Assembly: GCA_041394945.1 (NCBI GenBank)
Contig: JAWKHH010000004.1
Span: 124,001-188,000, forward strand
Direction: 5' to 3'
Length of the DNA: 64,000 bases
Source: Bryobacteraceae bacterium
GTDB lineage: Bacteria; Acidobacteriota; Terriglobia; Bryobacterales; Bryobacteraceae
Part shown: piece after piece, positions 42,901-53,192 of the stretch
Numbering within the stretch: position 1 is the stretch's first letter
How the letters are laid out: every line of letters starts with the position of its first letter
Translations under genes and position numbers: made by a program
The notes under the pieces: model-generated
What the model was told of the DNA's origin: nothing
The model's database searches: none
The model's input: the letters and a program-made list of their open reading frames with translations, nothing else

Positions 42901-43128
42901 CGGCGCGGCGGCCATGTGCGCGGCGGCCTGGGTCAAGGTGAGCGATTGAACGCCGAGGAATCCGCCTTCCGGGGCCGCCGCCGCGCGCACGAAATCGTCG
43001 GCCGCGCCGCGCGACGGTGCGATCGCAAGCACCTGGCCGGCATCGAGCACTTCGCGCGACCGGAGGAATTCGGCGGCCGGCCGGTGAAGGTCCAGGTTCG
43101 AAGCGGCCGCCACGAGGCGGCGGGTCAC
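39952..43128 (-). CDS. AddB-like helicase-related Fe-S nuclease (PD-(D/E)XK)
   Basis: This 1058-residue protein has an N-terminal degenerate UvrD-like helicase half (LAIAPSRGAADDF in place of a full Walker A). At the C-terminus a nuclease domain has D917, D932 and K934 (RGAID and VTDHKTG). A 4Fe-4S set, Cys780 (ACPYKF) with Cys1023, Cys1026 and Cys1032 (C-x2-C-x5-C), has the AddB spacing. AddB trims broken DNA ends together with AddA, which is not in this window. The ku stop overlaps its start by 4 nt, giving a coupled double-strand-break repair operon. Confidence 0.87.
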   Translation of the reverse strand: MTRRLVAAASNLDLHRPAAEFLRSREVLDAGQVLAIAPSRGAADDFVRAAAAPEGGFLGVQSLTLTQAAAHMAAAPLAAEGLTPMSGLSQEALAARVAHGLHRAGQLAYFEPVAATPGFVGCLARTISELRIEQVRPEGAAGPVADLARLHAAWGDQLRQQSLADLAEVFRAAASVESHRYLGLPLLVLDAPLRGSLRRQFIARLIGASPAVFVAALESDHESIAAWREILRNDPEEIADISGTTLGRARRQLFGPVTAAGGAADSTLDMFSAAGDSLECVEIARRILRAAGRGFAFDQMAILLRSPERYQPLVEEALRRAGIPAWFHRGTARPDASGRAFLALLQCAMEDCAASRFAEYLSLAQAPPLDAAGAPERRQRYRVAVQDEVLAEFERADPIAAEAEPEPERSFAAPAAWERLLVDASVVGGRERWARRLDGLDSEIALQIREVAAEDDAARERLERRGSQLRRLRGFALPLVDILGELGAAAWTWEAWIDRLTALAETALKSPESVVAVLRELRPMATVGPVELIEVFGVLRERLRFLRNDPPVRRYGRVFVAPVEQARGRHFDVVYLPGLAEGLFPRRAQEDPLLLDVYRTALSPGLDVQDTRVAEERLLLRAAAAAGSRLVASYPRIDVAQSRPRVPSFYALEVLRAAEGRLPDLREFEKRLAAAAPSQLGWPAPKDPADAIDSAEYDLATLDRVLALPEGEARGTASYLVEANAHLARSLRGRWKRWSHRWSDADGIVDPDETTRQALDSRRLKEAAYSATALQQYAACPYKFLLYAIHRLRRREESEPLEQMDPLTRGALFHEVQKDLFDEMRQRGWTPLNRARLDEAIGLAEGILETTAARYEEQLAPAIARVWRSEVDDLRGDLRGWLRQAAINDSEWRPLHTELEFEDLVVADRVKLRGAIDLIEEPAAGGALRVTDHKTGRQPEKPPAYVGGGAVLQPLLYSLAAEKKLSRPVDRGRLYYCTQRGGYRELEIPFSDTARQRIAQALDLIEAAIEKGFLPAAPNQDHCDICDYRCVCGPYEQQRVGRKPQGRLHDLIELRGLP

Positions 43129-43979
43129 GCCTTGCCGCCGCTGGCGCGCTTCCTCGGCATTTCGGTGATATTGGCCGGGGCTTCCTCTTCGGCCTCGGCG
43201 GCGGCGGGCGGCTTCTTCAGCGCGGAGAGGCTGCTCTTCAGCGCCGCCATGATGTCAACGACGGGCGCGAGTTCCTGCTCCACGGGCGCCGCCACCACTT
43301 CCTCGCCGGCGATCTTGGCGTCGATCATCTTGCGGAGCGTGTCGCGGTAGGTGTCCTTGAACTTTTCGGGATCGAAGTGCGCCGCCAGGGCCTCGACGAG
43401 GTGCTTCGCCATCGCGAGTTCCTTGTCCTGGACGAGTCCGTCGTTGGTCCGGAACTCGTCAAGCGCCCGGACCTCGTCCTGGTAGTACATGGTGTGCAGG
43501 ATCATCCCGTGACGGCCGGGGCGCATCAGCACGACGTGCTCGCGGCTATGCATGGCGATCTTCGCGATGGCGAGGTAGCCGGTCTCGCGCATGGCCTGGA
43601 AGAGCAGCGTGTAGGCCTTCTCGCCGGCTTCCTCGGGCGTGAGGTAGTACGAGGTTTCGAAGTAGACGGTATCCACCTCCTCCGCCTTCACGAACTCGAC
43701 GATCTCCATCACGCGGGCCGATTTCGGCTGGATTTTCTTCAGATCCTCCTCGTCGATCACCACGTAGCGGCCCTTGTCGTACTCGTAGCCCTTCACAAGC
43801 TCCGACCGCGACACCGGCGCGTCCTCGGCTTGGCAGTAGAGCACCTGCTTCACGCGGGAATGATCCTTCTTGTGAAGCTGGTTAAAGCTGATGGTCTCGC
43901 TGCGCGCCGCCGCGGTGAGCTTGACCGGGATCGACACCAGGCCGAACGTGATGTGGCCTTTCCAGATAACCGATGCCAT
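43125..43979 (-). CDS. ku: Ku protein, non-homologous end joining
   Basis: This 284-residue bacterial Ku starts at ATG 43979. Signatures: MASVIWKGHITFGLVSIPVK at the N-terminus, VKGYEYDKGRYVVIDEEDL, and the central MRPGRHGMILHTMYYQDEVR. It would form a homodimer ring on DNA ends and recruit LigD, which is not in the window. The C-terminal tail is Lys/Arg/Glu-rich, as usual. It is the first gene of a two-gene operon with the AddB-like nuclease. Confidence 0.96.
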   Translation of the reverse strand: MASVIWKGHITFGLVSIPVKLTAAARSETISFNQLHKKDHSRVKQVLYCQAEDAPVSRSELVKGYEYDKGRYVVIDEEDLKKIQPKSARVMEIVEFVKAEEVDTVYFETSYYLTPEEAGEKAYTLLFQAMRETGYLAIAKIAMHSREHVVLMRPGRHGMILHTMYYQDEVRALDEFRTNDGLVQDKELAMAKHLVEALAAHFDPEKFKDTYRDTLRKMIDAKIAGEEVVAAPVEQELAPVVDIMAALKSSLSALKKPPAAAEAEEEAPANITEMPRKRASGGKA

Positions 43980-44050
43980 AGGGGATGAATGCCTCGGCCT
44001 AGAGGTAGCACAGCGTTCGCACCCGGCGCAATCGCGTTATCATTCCCCCC

Positions 44051-44485
44051 ATGGAGTCCCAGAACTTTTCGAACCACGCGCAGCTCGTGACCGGGTACCA
44101 CAAGATACTGCTGCCCGTGCTTCTCCTCACCTTCATCGGCTCTTGCGTCAACCTGTATATGTCGCTCGGCGACCATCAGCGGCTCTACAGCGCGTCCCTG
44201 CTGGTGGTGCTGTCGGCGTGCCTTATGGCGCTGTCGATCTATGCGCGCGTGTTCGCGCTGAAGGCGCAGGACCGGGCCATTCGCGCCGAAGAAAACCTCC
44301 GCCACTACCTGCAGACCGGCAAGCTGCTGGATGCGCGCCTTTCGCCGCAACAGATCGTGGCGCTGCGCTTCGCCTCCGACGGCGAGTTCGCGGCCCTGGC
44401 GGCGCGCGCGGCCGAGTCCGCGATGGCTCCGGTGGAGATCAAGAAAGCCGTCACCGCCTGGCGCGCGGATCTGTACCGCGCGTGA
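44051..44485 (+). CDS. DUF6526 family two-helix membrane protein
   Basis: This 144-residue protein has the N-terminal NFSNHAQLVTGYHKILLPVL followed by two membrane helices (about 20-40 and 50-70) and a cytoplasmic helical tail. This matches the DUF6526 layout. Function unknown. Its stop codon overlaps the treZ start by one base (TGATG). Confidence 0.8.
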   Translation: MESQNFSNHAQLVTGYHKILLPVLLLTFIGSCVNLYMSLGDHQRLYSASLLVVLSACLMALSIYARVFALKAQDRAIRAEENLRHYLQTGKLLDARLSPQQIVALRFASDGEFAALAARAAESAMAPVEIKKAVTAWRADLYRA

Positions 44486-46248
44486 TGGCGTGGCAGCCCA
44501 CGCTCGGCGCGGTTCATTCGGCCGGATTGACGGCCTTTCGCGTTTGGGCTCCGGACGCCCGTTCGCTCGAATTGGAAACGGGCGGCGCTCGCCACGCGAT
44601 GGCGCGGGAGCCGGACGGGTGTTGGTCTATCCGTCTTCCCGTCGGTCCGGGCACGTTGTACCGTTACGCCCCGAACGGCGATGGCCCCTTCCCGGATCCG
44701 GCCTCCCGGTTCCAGCCGGAAGGCGTCCACGGGCCGTCGCAGGTGGTCTCGCGCGAGTTCCCGTGGACCGACGATGCCTGGGCGAACCTTCCGCGCGAGC
44801 GGCTGGTGATCTACGAGTTGCACACCGGCACGTTCACCCCGGAAGGCACTTTCGCCGCCGCTGCCGTCAGGTTGCCCTACCTCCGCGACCTCGGCGTCAC
44901 CGCCGTGGAACTGATGCCGGTCTCGGCGTTCCCCGGCCAGCGCAACTGGGGCTACGACGGCGTGCAGCCCTTCGCTCCCGCGGCCTGCTACGGCGCCCCG
45001 GAGGACATGAAGGCGTTCGTCGACCGCGCCCACCGTCTCGGCCTCGCGGTGTTCCTGGACGTGGTCTATAACCACTTCGGGCCGGACGGCGCGTATCAGG
45101 GCGCTTATTCGAAACACTATTATTCAGACCGGCACGGCAGCCCGTGGGGAGAGGGGATCAACTTCGACGGTCCGCACGCGGATGGAGTTCGGCGGTACGT
45201 CCTCGAAAACGTGCGCCACTGGGTGGGAGACTTTCATCTTGACGGTCTCCGGCTTGACGCGACACACGCGCTCATCGACCTTTCGCCGGTGCACATCCTC
45301 GCCGACATCGCGCGCACGGCCCGGGAAACCGGCCGGCCCGTGCATATCATTGCCGAAGACGACCGAAACGAACGAAGGCTGCTCGACCCGGCGCCCGCCG
45401 GCGGATACGCGCTCGACGGCGTTTGGGCTGACGACTTCCATCACCAGATTCGCGTGCGGCTGAACGGCGACCGCGACGGTTACTTTGCCGATTTCGACGG
45501 GGCCGCGCCGTCGATCGCCCGCGCGCTCGCCGACGGCTGGTTCTACTCGGGGCAGCGTTCGGAAAGCCGCGGCGCGCCGCGCGGTACAGATCCGGCCGGG
45601 ATCGCGAAAGACCGCTTCGTGGTGTGCATCCAGAACCACGACCAGATCGGCAACCGCGCCTTCGGCGACCGCCTCCACCACACGGTGTCCGAAGGAGCGT
45701 GGCGCGCGGCCTCGGCGCTGCTGCTGCTCGCGCCGGAGACGCCGCTGCTGTTCATGGGGCAGGAATGGGGCGCGTCAAGTCCGTTTCAGTTTTTCACCGA
45801 CCACTACGAGGAGTTGGGCAAGCTGGTGACGGCCGGCCGGCGGCGCGAGTTCAGCCGCTTCGAGGCGTTCGCCGGCCCCGCGACGCGCGAACGCATTCCG
45901 GATCCGCAGAGCGCCGTGACGTTCGAGCGCTCGAAGCTCGATTGGAGCGAAATCGGCCGCGAGCCGCACGCCGGTCTGCTTGCCTACTGCCGAGCGCTGC
46001 TCGCCATCCGCGCCGGCCTGGCCGAACCGCTCCGCCCAAGCGCGCTCGACGCGAATACGATCCTGCTCGAGGGCGCCGTTACGGTCGTGGTGCGGCTCGA
46101 GGGCGCCGGAGACGCGGTGCTGCCGGGCGAGTGGAGCGTGAAGCTGGCGTCCGATCCGCGGATCGCGCTTCAGGCGGGCCATGTGGCGTTTCCAGGCCCC
46201 GGTGCGGCGGTGTTCGAACGTTCCCTCCGCGAGCCGGTCGGCGCCTAA
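44485..46248 (+). CDS. treZ: Malto-oligosyltrehalose trehalohydrolase
   Basis: This 587-residue GH13 enzyme frees trehalose from maltooligosyl-trehalose. An N-terminal CBM48-like domain (about 1-90) is followed by the barrel with LDVVYNHFGPDG (191-202), nucleophile Asp258 in GLRLDATHAL, acid/base Glu291 in HIIAEDDRNE, and Asp386 in QNHDQIGNR. The start is ATG 44485. Its usual partner treY is not in the window. A role in osmotic or desiccation protection is expected. Confidence 0.95.
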   Translation: MAWQPTLGAVHSAGLTAFRVWAPDARSLELETGGARHAMAREPDGCWSIRLPVGPGTLYRYAPNGDGPFPDPASRFQPEGVHGPSQVVSREFPWTDDAWANLPRERLVIYELHTGTFTPEGTFAAAAVRLPYLRDLGVTAVELMPVSAFPGQRNWGYDGVQPFAPAACYGAPEDMKAFVDRAHRLGLAVFLDVVYNHFGPDGAYQGAYSKHYYSDRHGSPWGEGINFDGPHADGVRRYVLENVRHWVGDFHLDGLRLDATHALIDLSPVHILADIARTARETGRPVHIIAEDDRNERRLLDPAPAGGYALDGVWADDFHHQIRVRLNGDRDGYFADFDGAAPSIARALADGWFYSGQRSESRGAPRGTDPAGIAKDRFVVCIQNHDQIGNRAFGDRLHHTVSEGAWRAASALLLLAPETPLLFMGQEWGASSPFQFFTDHYEELGKLVTAGRRREFSRFEAFAGPATRERIPDPQSAVTFERSKLDWSEIGREPHAGLLAYCRALLAIRAGLAEPLRPSALDANTILLEGAVTVVVRLEGAGDAVLPGEWSVKLASDPRIALQAGHVAFPGPGAAVFERSLREPVGA

Positions 46249-47405
46249 CCGCCCTGCGTCGGAAGGCGCGTGGCGACGAGCAGGTTCGACGGCTTCCGCC
46301 CGGAGCCGTAGCCGATATGGAACCCCAGCGGCTTGCGCTCGGAGCGTCCGTAGGCTTCGCGCAGATCCGGCTGCACCATGCGTGCGAAGGACGGGATCGG
46401 CCGGTCATAGCCGCCGTAGAGCCGCACCTGCCAGGCGTCGTCGAAGAAGCGGAACGGAATGCCGGTGTCGTCCTGCACGATTGCGGTGCTTCGGGAAAGG
46501 ATGTGGTCGCGGATTCCGCTGAAGCCCTGCCGGTGGGGCAAGTAGGACGCCGCCTTCAGGAAGGTAGTCACCGTTCCCAGCGATTCCAGATAGGCGCGCA
46601 GGGCTTTGTTGCCGTCGAACTTCGGCGAGGAAAGGTCGGCGGAGAAGTACGTCAGCCGGCGGGTCTTATTCTCGTTCTCGCTCGAAAACTCCACCAGCAC
46701 GCCCGCGATGCCGTCCGTTTCGCTCTTCCGGAGGGAAGCCTTGCCGTCTTCTCCGATCGCCACCTGCGCCACGCCCTGAATGCGGTGGCCAGTGCGAACC
46801 AGTTCCACCAGCAGCAACGGCAGCACTCCGTCGGCCGCCCGCCCGCGAAGGTCATTCCGCATTTGGCTGGTGATGAAAAAGCTCGACCGCACCACGGAGC
46901 GTAGCGCGTACCGGATGCCGTTCAGCCACTTTTCGCGTTCTTCCGGGGCCAGGAGCTCTTCGCGTGGCAGCGCGCCCGGAGGTTCGAGCCCCACCAGCAC
47001 GTAGCCCTCCTTGCGCGGAAACAGCAGCGTCGCGGTGAGTGCGTCCGGCCCGCCGAACGGGTAGAAAAGCACGCCGGAAGAGAACGGAGATCCGTCCAGC
47101 TCCGCTTTCTGGAAGCGCTCGTACCCCGGCAGACGATGACGCCCGGTGTGGGACCACAACTCGTCCATCGCGCCGCGGTGGCGCAGCCATGCCGGATCAG
47201 TCTCGGCGGCGAAAAATATGCTCCCATCGCGCGCGGGAAGGCCAGCCAAATAGCGTGCCGCGTCGTCGAACTTCCGGTCGGCGTCCACCGGGAGCGCGGG
47301 TTCCTGTGCGGTGACGGGCGGCGCCGGCGAGGAACCGCAGGAGGCGGCGATCGCCAGCACGACGGCTGGGAGAGCGCGGAACAACGGTTGGGCGGACCGG
47401 CGCAT
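46245..47405 (-). CDS. Putative lipoprotein of unknown function
   Basis: This 386-residue protein has a lipobox IAASC at Cys23, so it should be anchored in a membrane. The mature part is mixed alpha/beta with YPFGGPDALTATLLFPRKEG and YLPHRQGFSGIRDHIL. I recognise no enzyme motif. It overlaps the treZ end by 4 nt. Confidence 0.75.
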   Translation of the reverse strand: MRRSAQPLFRALPAVVLAIAASCGSSPAPPVTAQEPALPVDADRKFDDAARYLAGLPARDGSIFFAAETDPAWLRHRGAMDELWSHTGRHRLPGYERFQKAELDGSPFSSGVLFYPFGGPDALTATLLFPRKEGYVLVGLEPPGALPREELLAPEEREKWLNGIRYALRSVVRSSFFITSQMRNDLRGRAADGVLPLLLVELVRTGHRIQGVAQVAIGEDGKASLRKSETDGIAGVLVEFSSENENKTRRLTYFSADLSSPKFDGNKALRAYLESLGTVTTFLKAASYLPHRQGFSGIRDHILSRSTAIVQDDTGIPFRFFDDAWQVRLYGGYDRPIPSFARMVQPDLREAYGRSERKPLGFHIGYGSGRKPSNLLVATRLPTQGG

Positions 47406-47462
47406 AAAGGGGGCTTCTCCCCAAGTGTACCGGAGGTTGTTTACGGATTCACTTAAATGTTC

Positions 47463-48116
47463 TTAGTGCGGCGGCGACTTCAGATCGATCAGGATCAACT
47501 CGAACGGTTCGGCCATCTCGCTCTTCTCCGCATGGGTCCCCGGCGTGCCCCACTTCGCCTCGCCGGCTGCGAAATTCGCCTCCGCCGTCGACCCGTCGGG
47601 CTGCGTCAGCCGGATCCGCGCCGGCGTGAGCGCCACTGTCACGCGGTTCAATGCGTGGGTGTGCTGCGGGATCGACTGGCCCGGCTTCACCCGCACGCGC
47701 ATCACGCGAACCTGGTCATTCTCGAACTCGAGCTTGTAGATATCCGGCGCCACCGTTCGCGGGTCCAGCTTTGGCCAACGCATCGCTTTGACGCCCGGGC
47801 TGCGTAACTCCACTTCCACGATCTTGTAAGTCGTGCCTCCGGCGTTCTCGCTGGTGTGCATGCCGCCGGCGGGGTCCCAGCGGACGGCGCCGGAGTCGAA
47901 CTTCACGTCGCGCACCGGTTGCCCCTCATACGCCAGCCGCATCACGCCCGGATTCAGGTGCACCATCACCCGGTTGATGTCGTGCTTGTGCAGCCGGCTC
48001 TTCTGGCCGGGCGAGTTCTCGGCCACCACCACGCGGACGAACTCGTTGTCCACTGGAATGGGCCGGGTCTGCGCGGCGAGCGGGATCGCGGCGAGGAGCA
48101 GTAGCACGGGTCGCAT
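47463..48116 (-). CDS. Secreted tandem cupin-like protein
   Basis: This 217-residue protein from ATG 48116 has a signal peptide MRPVLLLLAAIPLAAQ. Two similar cupin-type halves follow: the first with SRLHKHDINRVMVHLNPG, the second with QSIPQHTHALNRVTVALTPA, each carrying an H-x-H (HKH, HTH) and N-R-V sequence. A metal-binding bicupin is likely; substrate unknown. The open frame continues to 48989 but the upstream part is antisense to the next gene. Confidence 0.75.
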   Translation of the reverse strand: MRPVLLLLAAIPLAAQTRPIPVDNEFVRVVVAENSPGQKSRLHKHDINRVMVHLNPGVMRLAYEGQPVRDVKFDSGAVRWDPAGGMHTSENAGGTTYKIVEVELRSPGVKAMRWPKLDPRTVAPDIYKLEFENDQVRVMRVRVKPGQSIPQHTHALNRVTVALTPARIRLTQPDGSTAEANFAAGEAKWGTPGTHAEKSEMAEPFELILIDLKSPPH

Positions 48117-48206
48117 GGGTATTTCGGATTTTACACGAACTTTACCGCTTGCTGATAACTTCCAAAGCGCCACCGGGCATAATCGCCCCAAGGAGACATC
48201 ACCTTC

Positions 48207-48875
48207 ATGACCACCAATCGAAAGACCCTCTGCGCCGTGGCCGCTCTCACCGCCGCTGGAATCGCGTGGGGCCAGGTGCCCGCCGTACAGCGCGTGCCCG
48301 ACGGCCAGATCGCCTGCCACTTCTTCGGCCGCCTCAATTTCGACGCCGACCGCACGGCCCGGTACATCGCCTACTTTTCGCGTATCGCCGGCATCCCGGA
48401 CACGGCGCTGTTCGCCGGCGAGGAGCAGACCGCGCAGACGGCGAAACTCACCGTCGTTTCGACGCCGCTGCGGGTGAACTTCGTCCGCGACGGGCTGCTG
48501 TTCCATGGCAAGCCGTCGCCCGTTTCCGGAGACTTCGTCCTGAACCAGGTCTACTTCAACGAACTCCCCCGTGACCGTGACTTCGCCGAGCCGGATACGT
48601 TCCGCAACGGGAGGCTGGTGGCCACCTTCCGGTCCCGCAACGCCCTGCTCTCGGCGATCCCGCTGCTCCAGGCGACCGCCACCGCCGTGCTCGAACTGGT
48701 CTCCTCCGACGACTTTTTCGTGCAGGGCCAGCGAGTGAATCTGCGCGACGTGGCGCAGGCGGTGCGGCTCTCCATGACCGGCGGCCCCACGCCGGAAGGC
48801 CGTTCCGAAGCGCCGTTTCTCTCCTTCCCGGTAAGCGGCTACGGAACCGTCGTCTCGCCGACGCCGGCGGAGTAG
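48207..48875 (+). CDS. Secreted hypothetical protein
   Basis: This 222-residue protein has a strong AAGGAGA ribosome site 9 nt before ATG 48207 and a signal peptide ending at GIAWGQ. The mature domain is predicted beta-rich. I recognise no family. It is alone between divergent and co-directional neighbours. Confidence 0.7.
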   Translation: MTTNRKTLCAVAALTAAGIAWGQVPAVQRVPDGQIACHFFGRLNFDADRTARYIAYFSRIAGIPDTALFAGEEQTAQTAKLTVVSTPLRVNFVRDGLLFHGKPSPVSGDFVLNQVYFNELPRDRDFAEPDTFRNGRLVATFRSRNALLSAIPLLQATATAVLELVSSDDFFVQGQRVNLRDVAQAVRLSMTGGPTPEGRSEAPFLSFPVSGYGTVVSPTPAE

Positions 48876-48960
48876 CTGGGGCATTTCGCGCTTCCGCCCG
48901 CCCAGCAAGCGCCGCGGGTGCGCATTCCTCGTGGCGCGGGGATTGCATCTACAATGCGGG

Positions 48961-49667
<707 letters not shown>

Positions 49668-49674
<7 letters not shown>

Positions 49675-52025
49675 AAACGCCGACCCTGTGGCGAAAGGTG
49701 TACCGCGACGCCGCGCGTAATCTCGGACAAGTGGCGGCGGTGGCGGCCGTGATCGGCGCCGGCGTGGCTACGTTCGTCACTATGCGGACCTCCTTCCGCG
49801 CGCTCGAACGCTCGCGGACCGTCTACTACCGCGACTACCGGTTCGCCGACGTATTTGCCGGCGTTCGCCGCGCTCCGGAGACGCTGCGGACGAGAATCGA
49901 GCGCATCTCCGGAGTGGCCGAGGTCGAAACGCGTCTGGTCTACGCGCTGACGCTCGACGTGCCGGGGCTGGCCGAACCCGCCACCGGCCGGCTGATCTCG
50001 GCCGTGCCGGAGCAGAAGCTGAATCGCATCTTCCTGCGCGCGGGCCGGATGCCTCTACCGGAAAGCCGCGACGAGGTGGTGGTGAGCGAAGCCTTCGCGG
50101 CGCGCAACGCGATCGCGCCCGGCTCCACGATCGGCGCCGTACTCAACGGCCGCTGGGTGCGGCTGCGTGTCACCGGAATCGGCATCTCCCCCGAGTACGT
50201 CTATGAACTCCAGGGCGCGGGCTTCTTCCCGGACCGGCGCTTCGGCGTGATGTGGATGCCGCGCGACGCCATGGAGGCGGCCTTCGCCATGACCGGTGCG
50301 TTCAACGACGTTTCCGTGCGCCTGGCGCCTGGCGCGAGCGAAGGCGAGGTGATCCGCCGTCTGGACGCCCTGCTCACGCGCTACGGTTCCCCCGGCGCCT
50401 ATGGCCGCAAGGACCAGCTGTCCAACCGCTTCGTCTCCGATGAGATCAATGGGGACCGCGTATCGAGCACCGTCGTGCCGCCCATCTTCCTTGCGATCGC
50501 GGCCTTTCTTACCTACGTCGTGCTGGCTCGGCTGGTGGCCCGGCAGCGCGATTCCATCGCCACATTGAAGGCGTTCGGCTACGCCAACGGGCCGATCGTC
50601 GAGCACTACGTGCTGTTCGCGCTGATCCCGGCCGCGGTCGGCGCGACGGTTGGAATCGGCGCCGGCATCTGGGCCGGCCACCAGCTTGGCCGCGTCTACG
50701 CGGAATTCTTCCGCTTTCCGGTGTTCGCATACCGGGCCGACGGGGACGTGATGGCGATCGCGGTCCTGGCCGCGGCGATTCCTTCGGCCGTCGGCGCATG
50801 GCTCGCGGTGGGCTCCGTCGCGCGGATGCAGCCGGCCGAAGCCATGCGTCCCGCCTCGCCCGCCGCCTACCGGGCCGGGTGGGTGGAGCAGGTTTCGCGC
50901 TTGCTGCCGGTGACGGCGCGGTTCGCCTTGCGGAACATGTCGCGCCATCCGGTGAAAGTGGCGGCCACCGTAGCCGGCATTGGCGTCTCCATCGCCATTC
51001 TTATGATTGGCCGCTATTTCTTCGATTCGCTCGAGTACGTGAAATACGTGGAGTTCGCCGTGGTGGAGCGGCAAACTGCCACCGTCGCCTTCAACGAAGT
51101 CCGCGAGCCGGGCGTGGAGTCCTCGCTGCATGCGCTGCCGGGGGTGCTACGGGTGGAGCCCTTCCGGACGGTGGCGGTGCGTTTGCGCGCGGGACATCGG
51201 GACTATCGCACGGCGATTCAAAGCTTGCCCGCGCGCCCACGGATGCATCGGCTCATCGACTTGCATTTGCGCGTGGTGCCGCTGCCTTACGAAGGCATGG
51301 TGATGAGCGCCACGCTCGCCCGCATTCTCAGCGTGCGTCCAGGCGATCGGGTGACGGTGGAGGTTCTCGAAGGGCGGCGGAGGGAGACGGCGGTCCGAGT
51401 GGCGGGGCTGGTGGACGAATTGATCGGCGCCAACGTCTACATGGAGATCGGCGCGCTCGGCCGCCTGGTGGGAGACGCGCGCGGCTACTCGGGCGCGCGC
51501 ATGGAAGCGGACCCGGTGCTTGAAAGCCATCTCTATGCGCGGCTGAAGCAACTGCCGGCGGTGGCCGGCGTGAACGTCCGCGAAGCGATGCTAAAGAGCT
51601 TCGACGAGACGGTGGCCGAAAGCCTGCAGATCTCGGTGGGCGTGTTCTCGATCTTCGCGGGCGTGATCGCGTTCAGTATCGTCTATAACAGCGTGAGGAT
51701 CGCGCTGTCGGAGCGCAGTCACGAACTGGCGTCGCTCCGCGTGCTCGGTTTCACGCGATGGGAGGTTGCCGCGATTCTGCTCGGCGAGCACATGTTTCTT
51801 TCGGTATGCGCGATCCCGGCCGGCTTGCTGATGGGGCGCGCGCTGTGCGAAGTGCTGTCGCGCTCGCTCGAAACGGAGCTCTACCGGCTGCCGGTGGTGC
51901 TGAGCGGGGAATCCTACGTCTACGCGCTCGGCATGGTGATCCTGGCGAGTATCTTTTCAGCGTTGCTCGTGGGCCGCGGGATCTGGCGTCTCGATCTGAT
52001 CGCGGCCCTCAAGACGCGGGAGTAA
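49668..52025 (+). CDS. FtsX-family ABC permease
   Basis: This 785-residue protein starts at ATG 49668. It has two FtsX modules: helices at about 18-40, then the core near 265-290 with [20 protein letters not shown], 315-340 and 360-385; a second set near 440-460, 660-690, 710-735 and 755-775 with [18 protein letters not shown]. MacB-type outer domains lie between them. It works with the ATPase upstream and the HlyD-type adaptor downstream. Confidence 0.92.
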
Positions 52026-52031
52026 GTTGCG

Positions 52032-53192
52032 ATGAAGAAGCTTGCGGTTGTGGTGTTGCTGGCGGCTGTGGCGTGGATTGTGTGGACGCGGCGGCCAAAC
52101 CCGATCGCCGTGGAGACGGCGAAGGCCACCGTGGGTCCGCTCAGCGTGTGGATCGTCGAAGAAGGCGAGGCGCGCGCGCGGGACCGGTTCGTGGTGGCCG
52201 CGCCCGTCACCGGGCGCATGGCGCGGATCGTATTGCGCGAGGGCGAACGCGTTGCCACGGGGCAGACGATCACCCGCATCTCACCCGTGGCGCTTGATCC
52301 GCGCAGCAAGGCCGAAGGCGAGTCCCGCGTGGCGGCGGCGGAGGCGGCCGCGCAGGAGGCGGAGGATCGCGCCGGCGTGGAGAAGTCGCAGTTTGGGCTT
52401 GCTCGGCGCGAGCGGGAGCGGGCCGAAAAGCTCTACAAAACCGGCGACGTTGCGCTGGAGCGGGTGGACCAGGCCCGCTCCGCCGAACGCACGGCGCAGC
52501 AATCGTGGGACGCGGCCGTCCACCGGCTGGAAGCCGCGCGGCAGGATGTGAAGACGGCGCGGGCGGCGCTGCTGGCGGGGAATGTGGAGCGGCCCGCCGA
52601 ATCCGTGGCAGTGCGGTCTCCGGTGAGCGGGCGCGTGTTGACGATCTTCGAAGAGAGCGAGCGGGTGGTGACGGCTGGCGCGCCGCTGGTTGCCGTAGGC
52701 GATGCCGGGCGGTTGGAAGTGGTTGTCGACGTTCTGTCGTCGGACGCGGTGCGGATTGTTCCCGGGGCGCGCGTGCTGCTCGAAGGCTGGGGCGGTGACC
52801 AGGACCTGCGAGCGGTGGTCCGTGTGATTGAGCCGCAGGCGTTCAGGAAAGTGTCGGCGTTGGGCGTGGAGGAACGGCGCGTTCACGTGGTTGCCGACTT
52901 CGTCGATCCGCCCGGGCGCCTCGGCGACGCCTATCGCGTGGAGGCGCGCATCGAGCTATGGCGCGGGGAGAAGGTGGTGAAAGTGCCCGCCGACGCGTCG
53001 TTTCGGGACGGTGAGAAATGGGCGGTGTTTGTCGTCGACGGCGGCGTGGCGAAGCGGCGTATCGTTGAAATCGGACACCGAGGGGCGGACGAGGTGGAAG
53101 TAACGGAAGGATTGAAAGAAGGCGAGACGGCAATCGTCCGTCCGCCGCGGGACCTGGCCGAGGGCGTCGCCGTGCACCCTGCTACAAATTAA
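52032..53192 (+). CDS. HlyD/RND-type periplasmic adaptor protein
   Basis: This 386-residue protein has one N-terminal membrane helix (about 3-19), lipoyl half-motifs (DRFVVAAPVTGRMARIVL and SVAVRSPVSGRVLTIFEE) around a coiled-coil hairpin (about 95-180), then beta-barrel and C-terminal domains. It would link the FtsX permease to an outer-membrane exit; no TolC-like gene is adjacent. It converges with the cpaF-like gene, overlapping by 11 nt. Confidence 0.92.
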   Translation: MKKLAVVVLLAAVAWIVWTRRPNPIAVETAKATVGPLSVWIVEEGEARARDRFVVAAPVTGRMARIVLREGERVATGQTITRISPVALDPRSKAEGESRVAAAEAAAQEAEDRAGVEKSQFGLARRERERAEKLYKTGDVALERVDQARSAERTAQQSWDAAVHRLEAARQDVKTARAALLAGNVERPAESVAVRSPVSGRVLTIFEESERVVTAGAPLVAVGDAGRLEVVVDVLSSDAVRIVPGARVLLEGWGGDQDLRAVVRVIEPQAFRKVSALGVEERRVHVVADFVDPPGRLGDAYRVEARIELWRGEKVVKVPADASFRDGEKWAVFVVDGGVAKRRIVEIGHRGADEVEVTEGLKEGETAIVRPPRDLAEGVAVHPATN

